A DNA stretch of 64,000 nucleotides from Planctomycetota bacterium (GCA_017303555.1 JAFLCN010000011.1:62001-126000), one strand, 5' to 3'. Shown: positions 6,858 through 16,157, counted from the stretch's first letter. Made by a program: numbers and translations. The notes: generated from the sequence alone by a model not told the origin.

Positions 6858-8543
6858 TCAGGACAGCAGCGAACGTCCGGTCATCTCGGGGGGCTGTGGC
6901 AGACCGATCATTTCCAGCGCCGTGGGAAGGATGTCGGCAAGGCGTCCACGCGCTGCACGGGCTTCGGGGTTGAACCAGCCCGCGGCCTGCTGATCTCCCC
7001 TGAGTCGCCGGCCTCTGAATTTTTCTCCCACAACGATCAGCGGCACGTCATACGTCGTGTGCGCCGTGTGCGGCGAATTGGTCGCGGGGTCGAACATCTG
7101 CTCGCTGTTGCCGTGATCGGCGGTCACGATGAGCGACCCGCCTTTCTTGAGTGTGGCTTCCACGAGCGAGCCGACACAGGCATCCACCGTTTCGCACGCT
7201 TTGATCGCCGCCGGAAGGCTGCCGGTGTGGCCGACCATGTCGGCATTGGCGAAATTGACCACGAGGAACTCTTCGCAGTCGGCCGCCGCGAGCCGCCGGA
7301 GGACCGCGTCCCGGATTTCTTCGGCCGACATCTCGGGCTTCATGTCGTACGTCTTGACCTTGGGGCTCGGCGGATTCTCACGCGTCTCGCCCGGGAAGGG
7401 CTCTTCGCGATAATCGTTGAAGAAGAAAGTGACATGCGGGTATTTCTCGGTCTCGGCGCACCGGAACTGGTGCAGCGAATCCGAGACGCCGCGGCACGAG
7501 GAGATCCACTCGCCCGCGATGTTCTTCATGCGCGGTGGTTTGGGGAACGCGACCGCCGACACATGCGGCGTCAGGGCGCTCCAGTAGTCGGTCATGGTGA
7601 CGTAGAAGAGATCGAGCTTTGTGCCCCGGTCGAAACCGATCGCTCCCGAATCGGGCGAGGGCTTTACCTTCGCCCACTCTTTGTCGGGGAAGACGAACGC
7701 CGCGGAAAGCTCGCGGGGGCGATCGCCTCGGTAGTTGAAGAAGACGACAGCATCTCCCGACTTGATGCGGGAGGAGGCGATCTGCTCGCGGTCGCCGATG
7801 GCGGTTGGAGTGACGAACTCATCGCCTTTCAGCGTTTCGCCCGAGGGGTGGTCGTAGTAATTCTGGATCGCCTCCAGAGTACCGGACGAGATCGAAAAGT
7901 CGCCACGCCCGATCAAGCAGTCGTACGCGAGCTTCACGCGCTCCCAGCGGTGATCCCTGTCCATTGCGTAGTAGCGTCCCATCACGCTCGCGACGCGGCC
8001 GACTCCGATTTCGGCGCACTTGGCTTCGACCGCACGCGCAAAGCCGATGCCCGTAAACGGTCCGGTGTCGCGCCCGTCCGTGAAAAGGTGGAGGAACACA
8101 CGCGACCCAGGGAGGCCGATCGTCCGGCACGCTTCCAAGATCGCGTACAGATGCTCGAGCAGGCCGTGGACCCCTGCATCGGAATTGATGCCAAGCAGGT
8201 GCAGCGACGTGCCGCGCGATTCCGCGTGCTCGATCGCGGCTTTGATCGCGGGGTTCACGTGCAGTCCGGCCTCGCAGGCCTTGGTCATCACGAGCGATTC
8301 CTGCGGGACCACCCGGCCGGCGCCGATGTTCTGGTGGCCGACTTCGCTGTTTCCCATCGTGCCGGGGGGCAGGCCGACATCCTCGCCGCTGGTCTTGATC
8401 AGAGTCCAGGGGTAGTCACGCATGAGGCGGTCGGCGACGGGGGTCTTCGCGAGATGAACAGCGTTGAACGCGTCGTGCGAGGGGTTCGGATTCGTGCCCC
8501 AGCCATCGCGGATGATGAGAACAAACGGTGAGTTCGAAGCCAT
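6858..8543 (-). CDS. gpmI: 2,3-bisphosphoglycerate-independent phosphoglycerate mutase
   Basis: 561 residues, slightly longer than the usual 510-550. It interconverts 3- and 2-phosphoglycerate in glycolysis. The N-terminal IIRDGWG metal site, the phosphoserine motif MGNSEVGHQNIGAGR, the HLFTDGRDT segment, and the C-terminal metal motifs (NFANADMVGHTG and TADHGNSEQM) are all present in order. The domain order is the alkaline-phosphatase fold split by the phosphotransferase domain. It is Mn-dependent in known members. The start is ATG 8543. Downstream lies the M29 aminopeptidase gene. Confidence 0.96.
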   Translation of the reverse strand: MASNSPFVLIIRDGWGTNPNPSHDAFNAVHLAKTPVADRLMRDYPWTLIKTSGEDVGLPPGTMGNSEVGHQNIGAGRVVPQESLVMTKACEAGLHVNPAIKAAIEHAESRGTSLHLLGINSDAGVHGLLEHLYAILEACRTIGLPGSRVFLHLFTDGRDTGPFTGIGFARAVEAKCAEIGVGRVASVMGRYYAMDRDHRWERVKLAYDCLIGRGDFSISSGTLEAIQNYYDHPSGETLKGDEFVTPTAIGDREQIASSRIKSGDAVVFFNYRGDRPRELSAAFVFPDKEWAKVKPSPDSGAIGFDRGTKLDLFYVTMTDYWSALTPHVSAVAFPKPPRMKNIAGEWISSCRGVSDSLHQFRCAETEKYPHVTFFFNDYREEPFPGETRENPPSPKVKTYDMKPEMSAEEIRDAVLRRLAAADCEEFLVVNFANADMVGHTGSLPAAIKACETVDACVGSLVEATLKKGGSLIVTADHGNSEQMFDPATNSPHTAHTTYDVPLIVVGEKFRGRRLRGDQQAAGWFNPEARAARGRLADILPTALEMIGLPQPPEMTGRSLLS

Positions 8544-8688
8544 GACCGAGGGTACGTCGGCCCGGACCGATCAGGCCCGCAACGACGTGCAAACCACCGC
8601 GCCCCAACACGCGATCGGAGGGCGGTTGCCGGACGCTGCAATGTGCCGAACCGAAGAAGCGAGCGTCTGCGATGACTTCCCGCTCGTT

Positions 8689-9525
8689 CTAGATTCCGAA
8701 GACCGCCATCTTTCCATAGCGCTCGAGGAGCGCCGTTTCATCCGAGCGGATGTACACGGCGTTGATCTCGTTCCACCCGGCGAGCGTGTAGGGCTGGGTG
8801 CTCATGAACTGAACGAGCGGAGAACGCTGCCCCAGCCCGTTGTCTTCGATCAGCATGACCCGCGGCCGGAAGCGGGCGAGCGAAAAGCCCCGGAGCGCTT
8901 CGGGCTCGCCACCTTCAAGGTCGAGCGAGACAAAGTCGATTGGACCGGTATGCGATTCAAGGAGCGTGTCGAGCGTCACCAGGGGAACCGTGATCTCCTG
9001 GCTCGGTGCCTCGGGGACGGCGGGCGCCCCCGTGCCCGTCGGGGTTCGACGCGACAGCATCCCGCCGTAGAAATCGTTGGTGGAAGAGAACGACGCGGTC
9101 GGGCCGGCATCCGGCGGGCCGAGCGCCGCGTGCACAACGCGGGAGTGGGGACGGCGCTGGCGACATTCTTCAGCGCGGTTGGGAAGCGCTTCCACGAGCA
9201 GCCCGTTCCAGCCCAATTGCTCGAACGCGTACGAGACCGAGAAATCAACGCCGTTGAACGCGCCCGCCTCGATGAAAAAGCCGTCCTGCTTGCCCTCGAA
9301 CAACTCGTACAGAACGCAGTCTTCCCCGAACTGCCCGTGGAACTCGACCAGCCCGCGGGGGGGCTTGCCGACAGCGCGGCAACGCTCCATCGCGCTGGCC
9401 ATGTACGCGTGCCTACGCGTGTTCATCAGTTGCGAGTACACCTTGCGGAGGTGCAACACCGTCATCTCCGACTCGCGTCGGAGCGCCGTCACTTCCGGCA
9501 GTTCCATCGACATCCACTGGCTCAA
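8689..9525 (-). CDS. FkbM-family methyltransferase
   Basis: 278 residues. FHGQFGEDCVLYELF followed by FFIEAGAFNGVDFSVSYAFE is the FkbM SAM-binding start, and DFVSLDLEGGEPEALRGF is the characteristic Asp-x-Glu-Gly motif. Family members O-methylate small molecules, glycans or lipids; the substrate cannot be told. An N-terminal helical segment of about 55 residues precedes the fold. It begins 32 bp downstream of the peroxiredoxin gene on the same strand, so the two may be cotranscribed. A second, only distantly similar FkbM protein lies at 56896-57807. Confidence 0.85.
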   Translation of the reverse strand: MSQWMSMELPEVTALRRESEMTVLHLRKVYSQLMNTRRHAYMASAMERCRAVGKPPRGLVEFHGQFGEDCVLYELFEGKQDGFFIEAGAFNGVDFSVSYAFEQLGWNGLLVEALPNRAEECRQRRPHSRVVHAALGPPDAGPTASFSSTNDFYGGMLSRRTPTGTGAPAVPEAPSQEITVPLVTLDTLLESHTGPIDFVSLDLEGGEPEALRGFSLARFRPRVMLIEDNGLGQRSPLVQFMSTQPYTLAGWNEINAVYIRSDETALLERYGKMAVFGI

Positions 9526-9557
9526 GCAGATTCCCCTTCCGTTGCGTCACCCGACGG

Positions 9558-10043
9558 TCAATGCCCGAGCCACGCGAGGACCTCTTCAAAGTTCATGGCC
9601 TTACCCGGTTCGCGGCTCTGCGTCCACTTCACCTTGCCCTTGCCGTCGGCGGACTTGCCGATGACGACTGTGCCGCGCTGCGAGACGTTCAGGTCCTTCC
9701 AGAAAAGGCCGTACTGCTTACAGACATCGCGGTGCATGTCGGCCAGAAGGGCCTGCTTCAGACCGAGCTGCTTGGACCATTCCGCCAGCACGGCGAAACT
9801 GTCGCACGAAATGCCCACGACCTTGGCGCCCGAAGCCGTCCATTTCGCCATCTCGTCGCTCACGCACTTCATTTCGGTCGAGCAAACGCTGGTAAAGGCC
9901 AGGGGGTAAAAGCAGAGGACCACGTCGCCTTGTTTCACATGCTCGGCGAGGTTCCAATCCTGGCGATTCTGGTCCTTCAGGGTGAAATCCGGGGCGGTTT
10001 CGCCCAGGCCGATGACAGCATTCCGAACTGGCTGTTCGCTCAT
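9558..10043 (-). CDS. Peroxiredoxin (AhpC/TSA, BCP-like)
   Basis: 161 residues. APDFTLKDQ opens the thioredoxin-like fold, and FYPLAFTSVCSTEM contains the peroxidatic Cys54 in the typical FTxxCxxE setting. Other cysteines (Cys60, and those in GISCDSF and DVCKQYG) could resolve the disulfide. The enzyme reduces peroxides in the cytosol using thioredoxin. The start is ATG 10043, which gives the family N-terminus; 61 codons further upstream are non-coding. It diverges from the YggS gene over 120 bp. Confidence 0.9.
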   Translation of the reverse strand: MSEQPVRNAVIGLGETAPDFTLKDQNRQDWNLAEHVKQGDVVLCFYPLAFTSVCSTEMKCVSDEMAKWTASGAKVVGISCDSFAVLAEWSKQLGLKQALLADMHRDVCKQYGLFWKDLNVSQRGTVVIGKSADGKGKVKWTQSREPGKAMNFEEVLAWLGH

Positions 10044-10163
10044 TCTTCGATTCCTCCGCCCGGATTTCGCCGGTTCGAACTTCTCCGGATCGAAATGCGC
10101 TCGATCCGGGCGCGATATGCTACGCGTGCGCGGCGGAGCCGCCCCGAAAGGCAGGAGGCCGAG

Positions 10164-11141
10164 ATGTCCCGGACGAAAGATCAGTCCCGTTCCAAGAGCG
10201 CGCCCGCGGGTGCCGTTCCCCTTCAACCCGAAATCAAGGCGGCCGGCTTGGTCAAGAAAACCAAGCCCGTTGTCGTCCAGGCGCCACCAGCCGTGAAACC
10301 ACTTCCCGCCACCCTCGCCGAGCGCTACGAACTTGTCAAGTCACGTGTTGAGGCGGCGGCCAAGCGCTCGGGCCGGAGCGCACGCGACATACTTGTCGTA
10401 GCGGTCACCAAGCACGCTCTTCCCGAACAGGTCCGCGAGATCCTGGCGCTCGGCCATCGTGACCTGGGTGAGAATCGCGTGCAGCACCTGATCCAGCAGG
10501 CGGCCATGGTGGACGAGTTCCAGTCGCGTCTGCGGGCGCTGCCGAGCATGCGTCGGGCCGCGACCGCTTCCGGAAGCCTTCTGGACGGCGGAAAGACATC
10601 GGGCCATGCCGAGGTGCCGGATGCGCCCGTGCGATGGCACATGATCGGTCACCTGCAGCGCAACAAGGCGAAGAAGGTCATCGACCTGGTCCGTTTGACG
10701 CATTCCGTGGATTCGCTCCGCATCGCCGAAGAGCTGCAGAACATCGCGCTGCGAAAAGACCGCGTCATCGAGGTGCTCATTCAGGTGAATTGCTCGGGCG
10801 AGGAGCAGAAATTCGGATGCCCGATCCCCGCGGCAATTCCCCTCGCCGAGCAGATCGGCACGATGATCAATGTCCGCGTGCGTGGCTTGATGACGATGGC
10901 AGCCCAGGCCGCGAACCCGGACGACACGCGTGCCACGTTTGCGCGCTGCCGCGAGTTGTTCGAGGAACTTCGGACGAGCGGCGTCGTGGAAGGGCCGGTC
11001 AACATCCTTTCGATGGGAATGACCGGCGATTTCGAGGTTGCGATCGAAGAGGGCGCGAATTGTGTCCGAATCGGATCCGCATTCTTTGGCGAACCTCCCG
11101 CGGGCAGCGCCGATGCCGAAGATGGACCAGAAGAGGATTGA
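10164..11141 (+). CDS. YggS-family pyridoxal-phosphate homeostasis protein, enlarged
   Basis: 325 residues against about 230 for typical YggS/PROSC proteins. The PLP-lysine motif VVAVTKHALPEQV and HRDLGENRVQ, WHMIGHLQRNK, LSMGMTGDFEVAIEEGAN and VRIGSAFFGE are all present. Extra length comes from a Lys/Pro-rich N-terminal extension of about 50 residues and an insertion of some 40 residues (around 125-160) just before the WHMIG segment. The family buffers intracellular PLP. AGGAGG five bases before the ATG at 10164 fixes the start. The next gene begins 4 bp after the stop, so the two are probably cotranscribed. Confidence 0.92.
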   Translation: MSRTKDQSRSKSAPAGAVPLQPEIKAAGLVKKTKPVVVQAPPAVKPLPATLAERYELVKSRVEAAAKRSGRSARDILVVAVTKHALPEQVREILALGHRDLGENRVQHLIQQAAMVDEFQSRLRALPSMRRAATASGSLLDGGKTSGHAEVPDAPVRWHMIGHLQRNKAKKVIDLVRLTHSVDSLRIAEELQNIALRKDRVIEVLIQVNCSGEEQKFGCPIPAAIPLAEQIGTMINVRVRGLMTMAAQAANPDDTRATFARCRELFEELRTSGVVEGPVNILSMGMTGDFEVAIEEGANCVRIGSAFFGEPPAGSADAEDGPEED

Positions 11142-11145
11142 TCGC

Positions 11146-12399
11146 ATGGCTTGCCGGGCTTGGGCCGCGTTTGTATCCGTGTGCGTCTGCATGCTGGCGG
11201 CGGCACAGGTTCAAGTCCCGTCAGCCCCGGATCAAGTGCCGTACGAGAAGACTGTTCGCGCGTACCGGAGCGGACCGGTCGCGGAAACGGTGCAGATCCA
11301 TGTGAAGGACGATCAGGGGCGCGAGCGCCGATCGGATGTGCTCATCAAGCTCGATGCGGGAGCAACCGGAGAAGGCCCCCTGCGTGCACGCATCGAGCTC
11401 GGCGATCTGGCCTTCAGTCTCGATGGATCGCGACTGCTCGCAACGCACCGGCTCGAGAAGAACCGGTATGCGGAGTTCACGCTGGCCGCCGGGCCCGTGC
11501 TGCAGGCGCTGGAGTCGGTCATGCCCGCGCTGGTGCTGCCGCAACTCGTTCTAGCCGATCCCGCGAACGCACGGATCGACAGCCTCGGGCTTCCGCTGAA
11601 CGCGGGCGCCGTGCGATGGGAGCCGGGGGTTGTTGATCGTCCCACAGGAAAGATGTTGTACACGGGCAACGCCGGCGACGCGAAGCTGCGCATGCTGGTC
11701 GATCGAACGACGGGGAGACTTGCCTCGCTTCAAGTCGTCAGCGCCTCGGGCCCGATTCGAAATCTCGATCTCACCGTTCGATCCGTCAACCCCGGGCCGG
11801 TTGAAACCTGGCAGGTGGAAGTGGAGGGGCGCAAGAGAGTGGATGGATTGATCGACCTGATGGCCGAGAGCGACCAGGTCCGAGTGGGGGAACGGTTTCC
11901 TTCGAGCATGACGCTCCTGACCACGGCCCGGCGCCCGTGGAAGGAACTGCGCGACGACCTTGCATCGGTCTTTATCTTCGTGCAGCCCGATGTCTCGGAA
12001 TTGGAGCATCCCGACGGAGCCGTCAAGGATGCGGCGGTGGTCCGCCTGCAGCGGGAAACGCGCGTCGCCAATCAGTTGGTCCGCCGACTGGAAGCGGGCT
12101 CCGGCGGCAAGTGGGCCGCCCGGTGCGTGGTCATTCTTCCCACCTCGGCGTTGAAACCGGAGATTACCTCGGTGCTGCTCTCGTTGCTGAACCCCAAGGA
12201 CAGCGCCGTGCTCGATCGGCCCGACAACGCGCCGATTCTCGCGGTCGCGCAGTCGTTCGACTACGACACGATCCTCGGCGGCGGCCTGGGCGGCGCGGTC
12301 GTGATCGATCGCGGACGCATCGTGCGTGCGATCATCACGCTCGACGATGCGGATGCGGCCGAACAGAAGATTCGTGAAGCGCTCGGTTCGTTGAACTAG
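11146..12399 (+). CDS. Exported protein of unknown function (possible LolA/DUF2092-like part)
   Basis: 417 residues. The N-terminus MACRAWAAFVSVCVCMLAAAQ is a signal peptide. The middle part (about 35-250) reads like a beta-rich periplasmic LolA/DUF2092-type domain (strand-rich, with phrases such as KMLYTGNAGDAKLRMLVDRT). The last ~150 residues alternate strands and helices and end with DRGRIVRAIITLDDADAAEQ, reminiscent of a thioredoxin-like fold but without a CxxC. These assignments are impressions, not motif matches. The start at 11146 follows AAGAGG and is 4 bp after the YggS stop; ATGs at 11113 and 11122 would overlap that gene. Confidence 0.75.
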   Translation: MACRAWAAFVSVCVCMLAAAQVQVPSAPDQVPYEKTVRAYRSGPVAETVQIHVKDDQGRERRSDVLIKLDAGATGEGPLRARIELGDLAFSLDGSRLLATHRLEKNRYAEFTLAAGPVLQALESVMPALVLPQLVLADPANARIDSLGLPLNAGAVRWEPGVVDRPTGKMLYTGNAGDAKLRMLVDRTTGRLASLQVVSASGPIRNLDLTVRSVNPGPVETWQVEVEGRKRVDGLIDLMAESDQVRVGERFPSSMTLLTTARRPWKELRDDLASVFIFVQPDVSELEHPDGAVKDAAVVRLQRETRVANQLVRRLEAGSGGKWAARCVVILPTSALKPEITSVLLSLLNPKDSAVLDRPDNAPILAVAQSFDYDTILGGGLGGAVVIDRGRIVRAIITLDDADAAEQKIREALGSLN

Positions 12400-12429
12400 C
12401 CGTCCTGGTCCCTGCTGATGGCTGCCCGA

Positions 12430-13464
12430 TCAGCTCGCCTGCGCACGCGGGTGGGCGCGGTTGTACGCGTCCTGCATGCGCTGAGCGGTGAGGTGCGTGT
12501 ACACCTGCGTGGTGCTGAGCGACTGGTGACCGAGCAGTTCCTGCACGCTCCGGAGGTCCGCCCCGTTGTCGAGGAGGTGCGTCGCGAAGCTGTGACGCAG
12601 GGTGTGCGGGCTGATCGTCGGATCAAGGCCGACCTGCTTGAGATACTTGTCGAGCTTGCGACGGACCGAGCGGCTGCTCAGGCGGCCGCCGTGCTTGTTG
12701 ACAAACAGCGGGCGCGATTTGCGGTCCTGGCTCCAGCAGCTCGCGAAGCGCGGGTCGTTCCGGAGCAGATCCGCGTAGCGGTTGATCGCGCCGATGGCGT
12801 GGCTGCCGAGCGGAACAATCCGTTCCTTCTTGCCCTTGCCCCGCACGTGGAGCGCTTCGCCCGCGATATCAAGATCCTCGACTTCGAGGCCGATCAGTTC
12901 GCTCACGCGAAGGCCGGTGGAGTACAGGGTTTCGAGCATCGCGCGATCGCGCCGACCGAGCACATCGTTGTCATCGGGCGCCGCGAGGAGCTTCTCGATC
13001 TGCTCGATCGAGATCGCCTTCGGAAGGCGCTTGCCCTGGCGGGGAGTGCGGATGAGCGTCATCGGGTTGCCCGAGGCAACGCCCCGGCGATCGGCCCACT
13101 TGTAGAACGAACGCAGCGTCGCGATCTTGCGGGCCATCGTCGCGGCGGAATACTGGCTCTCTCCCAGGTGCGACAGGAAGCCCCGAATGACGTCGGCGGA
13201 TGCCTGGCAGACCGCGTCGGTCAGATTGCCGGGATGAAAGTCTGCGCCGGAAACGGCGGGACGCTGGCCACCCCGAGCCTGTTCGGTCACCTTGTTCGTC
13301 GCCTGCTTCTCCTGCTCCTCACCCGCCTTGATCGCGAACTCCTTCGTCAGGTAGTCCAGGTACTGGCGCAGGTCCGCGCCGTAGCAGCGGGCCGTGTACG
13401 GGCTGAAATGGCGCTCGTCGCCAAGGTAGCTGGTGAACATCTGGATGATCGGCAGTGTGGACAT
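12430..13464 (-). CDS. xerC: Tyrosine site-specific recombinase XerC/XerD
   Basis: 344 residues. The full catalytic set is visible: Arg186 (TGLRVSEL), Lys210 (RGKGKKERIVPL), His287 and Arg290 (HTLRHSFATHLL), His313 (LGHQSLSTTQ) and nucleophile Tyr322 (VYTHL). The core-binding domain occupies about residues 1-130, with an unusual hydrophilic insertion at about 44-75. Xer recombinases resolve chromosome dimers at dif. XerC and XerD cannot be told apart here; no phage or integron context argues for a mobile integrase. SD GGAGAG lies about six bases before the ATG. Confidence 0.92.
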   Translation of the reverse strand: MSTLPIIQMFTSYLGDERHFSPYTARCYGADLRQYLDYLTKEFAIKAGEEQEKQATNKVTEQARGGQRPAVSGADFHPGNLTDAVCQASADVIRGFLSHLGESQYSAATMARKIATLRSFYKWADRRGVASGNPMTLIRTPRQGKRLPKAISIEQIEKLLAAPDDNDVLGRRDRAMLETLYSTGLRVSELIGLEVEDLDIAGEALHVRGKGKKERIVPLGSHAIGAINRYADLLRNDPRFASCWSQDRKSRPLFVNKHGGRLSSRSVRRKLDKYLKQVGLDPTISPHTLRHSFATHLLDNGADLRSVQELLGHQSLSTTQVYTHLTAQRMQDAYNRAHPRAQAS

Positions 13465-13772
13465 CGGAAGCTCTCCGGGCCGCGGCAGGGGTTTACCCCC
13501 TACAGGCGGACTTTGCTCGGCGGATAACGCACGTCACGAGACGACGGCAGACCCAAGTGGACGAACCGCATCAGAACAAAACTTGGTTCGCAGACCTTGC
13601 ATCGGTTCTCGCCCCCTGTGTCTGAACGCCGTGATTCCGGAAGGACGTAAGTCGTGTGGGACCAACATCTTTCCCGCAAGCTTATACGGACGAGCCCCCC
13701 ACGGCGGTTTCTCGGACCCGCCAGATTTTGACACCTTAACGCTCTGTTGAATAAGCACTTGCGCCGTTTGTG
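13465..13772. other. Intergenic region upstream of the Xer gene
   Basis: 308 bp with no convincing gene. GGGGT-TT-ACCCC (about 13489-13500) is a short palindrome close to the xer start. GGCGG and CCGCC can pair near 13700-13720. A TTGACA at 13728-13733 on the plus strand lacks a good -10. Confidence 0.4.
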
Positions 13773-14618
13773 TCACGGTCGGGCCGCGCTGGCGGTCGAT
13801 TTCTCGGACTTTGGCGTCTCACTTTGTTTGGGTCGCGGTTGGAGCTTCGCGAGGCGGAGCGTTTCAGCCTGGACGAGTTGGTCCACGGTCCGATAGGCCG
13901 CGAACTCGGAGAACAGGTCCACGCTGCGGAGGTACCGCCGCCAACCGGCAGCAGAAACCCTCTCCGCTCGGCCTTCGGCGTAGTTGCGGACGTCCATTTG
14001 GACAGCCTGGTTCTTGCCGTCAAAGAGCAGCGAGGCGGAGGAAGTCGGCTCTCCGAGGATGCCGGCACCCTGGGTGATTTCGGTCGGGCTGCTTTGAACA
14101 GCTCGGGCATCGAGTTTCCCGGTTTCGACGCGTGCCATGCCGTTCATAGCGGTCGTCCGTGGCACCACGGTAAGGGCGAGGCCCAATCGAGGGTCGTACG
14201 GGTCGTACGCCGTGATCGCGCCCACAACCAGGGCATCGACCCCGAGTGCCTCCGCGAGCTTGTTCGCATCGGCCGGTGTCCGCACCATCGGCATGCGCAG
14301 GGCGCGCATGGTCTCAAGGGTCCGGTTCATCGGGAGGGCCCGAACTCCCCGCACCTGTTCGATTGCCTCAACGATTTTGTCGCTCATCACGAGCGGATCA
14401 ACCGTTGTGGTTGCCGACTCATTCCGGAGCGGCGCGACCGCCCAGAGCAGCTCGCCGTGCGACTGGTCATACGGGCTGACGGTGAAACGCGGGGCGTCCA
14501 GTTCGGGCTTGGACTGACATCCGGCCTGAACCAGCCCGATCAGCAGCATGCAAACGCATGCCGCGAAACGACTTGGGATTCCGATCTGCTGCGGCACTTC
14601 ACCCTCCGGGTTGTGCAT
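13773..14618 (-). CDS. Lipoprotein, possibly LpoB/CsgG-like fold
   Basis: 281 residues with a type II signal peptide; the lipobox VQAGC puts the lipidated Cys near residue 34. After it, ELLWAVAPLRNES, repeated hydrophobic strands and LAEALGVDALVVGAITAYDPYDPRLGLAL suggest the anticodon-binding-like fold of LpoB/CsgG/GNA1162 outer-membrane lipoproteins. That fold assignment is an inference from pattern. The tail is Ser/Lys/Pro-rich and likely disordered. It lies just after a terminator that closes the TolB-like gene, so it is probably transcribed separately. No enzymatic motif is seen. Confidence 0.75.
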   Translation of the reverse strand: MHNPEGEVPQQIGIPSRFAACVCMLLIGLVQAGCQSKPELDAPRFTVSPYDQSHGELLWAVAPLRNESATTTVDPLVMSDKIVEAIEQVRGVRALPMNRTLETMRALRMPMVRTPADANKLAEALGVDALVVGAITAYDPYDPRLGLALTVVPRTTAMNGMARVETGKLDARAVQSSPTEITQGAGILGEPTSSASLLFDGKNQAVQMDVRNYAEGRAERVSAAGWRRYLRSVDLFSEFAAYRTVDQLVQAETLRLAKLQPRPKQSETPKSEKSTASAARP

Positions 14619-14620
14619 TC

Positions 14621-14654
14621 AAAAAACGAAAAACGAGCGTGCGAGACGCTCGTT
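14621..14654 (-). terminator. Intrinsic terminator of the TolB-like gene
   Basis: On the minus strand AACGAGCG, a 7-nt loop and CGCTCGTT form an 8-bp stem, followed by TTTTTCGTTTTTT. It lies 40 bp after the TolB-like stop codon. Confidence 0.85.
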
Positions 14655-14693
14655 CTTATCGGTCTGTGAATCGCGCCGAGGCGAATTGCAAAG

Positions 14694-16013
14694 TCAGTGT
14701 TTTTCGGCTTCCACCGAGGCCACTTCGGGCGTTGCCGCGGGCTTGTGGGTGGCCGCTTCCGGAGCGGGCGGAACCGGGTTTGCGGCGGCGTGTGCAGGAG
14801 CCGCAAAGTTGCTGCACGCGAGCACCGCGGACTGCGTGTCGATGGTCCAAACGTTTCCTCGACCGCCCCGGTCGCTGAAGAAGACCAATCGGTTTCCGAT
14901 CCCCCAGTGCGGCATGAGCGCGACGGCGTTGCCGTCGGTCAGGCGTACTTTGGCGGAGCCGTCTGCCGACACCATCCAGAGATCCGATTGCGAGGGGCGG
15001 GATTGATTGATTTCGACCCGGCCGGTTGGCGCCGGGACTTCGGCGTACACGATGAACCGACCATCGGGCGACCACGCGGGGTTGATGAGCGCCGAGTTGT
15101 TGCTCGTGACGATCGCCATCGGGTTGCTGGTCGCACCGTCTTTGAAGTCCATTGCCCAGACGCCGAAGGTGCGGGCGCCGCGCTCACGGGGCAACTGGAA
15201 CAAAATGCGGTCGCCGCCGGAAGCCCCCGTCGCGGCGGTGGGGCACCATTCGGGCAGCATGCCGTATCCCAGGAAGCTGCCGGAGCTGGGGTTGGCGGCT
15301 TCGACGACCCAGAGCTCCCACCTGCGTGAGACTTCGCCCAGGCGGCTGAAGACGAGCTTTGTGCCGTCGGGGGACCAGGACGGGTGCAGGTCATGTGCTG
15401 CCGTTGCCGTGATCTGCACGGGCTTGCCGCCCGAAGCCGGCATGACGTAGATGTTCCACGGGCCGGCGCGATTGCTGGTAAACGCGATGCGCTTGCCGTC
15501 CGGGCTGACGGAGGGCATCGAATCGTCGGCGGGATCGTTTGTAAGTTGTGTGATCACGCTTCCGTTCACGGGCTTGACGAAGATGTCGCTCGTGGAGCGG
15601 TGCTGCGTGCTGGCGAAGACAATCTGCTTGCCGTCCGGTGTGAGCGTCGGATCGAAGTCCTCGCCTTCTTGCGCGAACGAGATCTGCGTGAGGCCGTCGG
15701 TGCTCACCGGGCCGGTTTCGGCGAAGCGCTCGCGGCGAGCGGGAGCGGAGTCGGGAACGAGGGCTCGATCAGTTTCCGGTCGATGCGCGAGCATGGGGAC
15801 GGGCTCGCCCCCAAGAACCGCCGCCTGCTGCGTTTCCACGCCATCCTGCGGGAAGATTTCGGCCCGGGAAACCGAGGGGTCGGCCGGCGCCTGAGTGTTG
15901 GACACGGGCTGGTTCCAGCGCTCGTCGCTGGCGACCATCGATGTGCCGCACGCGGCAAGGCCCAGAACGGAACCGGCGAGGACGAAGCGCGCAAGCGGAG
16001 CGGACAGACGCAT
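14694..16013 (-). CDS. TolB-like beta-propeller lipoprotein (PD40 repeats)
   Basis: 439 residues. Lipoprotein signal peptide with lipobox GLAAC (Cys22). From about residue 110 there are repeated PD40/WD-like blades: FDPTLTPDGKQIVFAS, SMPSVSPDGKRIAFTS, LHPSWSPDGTKLVFSR, INPAWSPDGRFIVYAE. An Ala/Pro-rich tail ends the protein. The propeller resembles TolB and is likely periplasmic or outer-membrane attached, but no Pal, TolA or other tol genes are adjacent, so a Tol-Pal role is not assumed. A small conserved protein is encoded 144 bp upstream, separated by its own terminator. Confidence 0.85.
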   Translation of the reverse strand: MRLSAPLARFVLAGSVLGLAACGTSMVASDERWNQPVSNTQAPADPSVSRAEIFPQDGVETQQAAVLGGEPVPMLAHRPETDRALVPDSAPARRERFAETGPVSTDGLTQISFAQEGEDFDPTLTPDGKQIVFASTQHRSTSDIFVKPVNGSVITQLTNDPADDSMPSVSPDGKRIAFTSNRAGPWNIYVMPASGGKPVQITATAAHDLHPSWSPDGTKLVFSRLGEVSRRWELWVVEAANPSSGSFLGYGMLPEWCPTAATGASGGDRILFQLPRERGARTFGVWAMDFKDGATSNPMAIVTSNNSALINPAWSPDGRFIVYAEVPAPTGRVEINQSRPSQSDLWMVSADGSAKVRLTDGNAVALMPHWGIGNRLVFFSDRGGRGNVWTIDTQSAVLACSNFAAPAHAAANPVPPAPEAATHKPAATPEVASVEAEKH

Positions 16014-16095
16014 GGTTCGATCTCCTGGTTCGGCCGCATGCAGAGCGCGACCGTTCGCAGGGCAGATCGACGAGGAAGGAGGGGGGATTGAGTCC

Positions 16096-16125
16096 GAATA
16101 AAGAACCCGCGCACTTTGGCGCGGG
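16096..16125 (-). terminator. Probable terminator after the 82-residue protein gene
   Basis: CCCGCGC and GCGCGGG (plus-strand 16106-16112 and 16119-16125) form a 7-bp stem with a 6-nt loop; the minus strand continues TTCTTTATT. Confidence 0.6.
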
Positions 16126-16157
16126 CTGGCGAAAATCCATGGGCAAGAGCTGCGGGG

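Noticed and set aside
6228-8531. 767-codon plus-strand frame over gpmI
   Set aside because: Antisense to gpmI, which has all catalytic motifs.
13728-13755. Consensus TTGACA on the plus strand
   Set aside because: No acceptable -10 at 16-18 bp and it would transcribe antisense to the lipoprotein gene.
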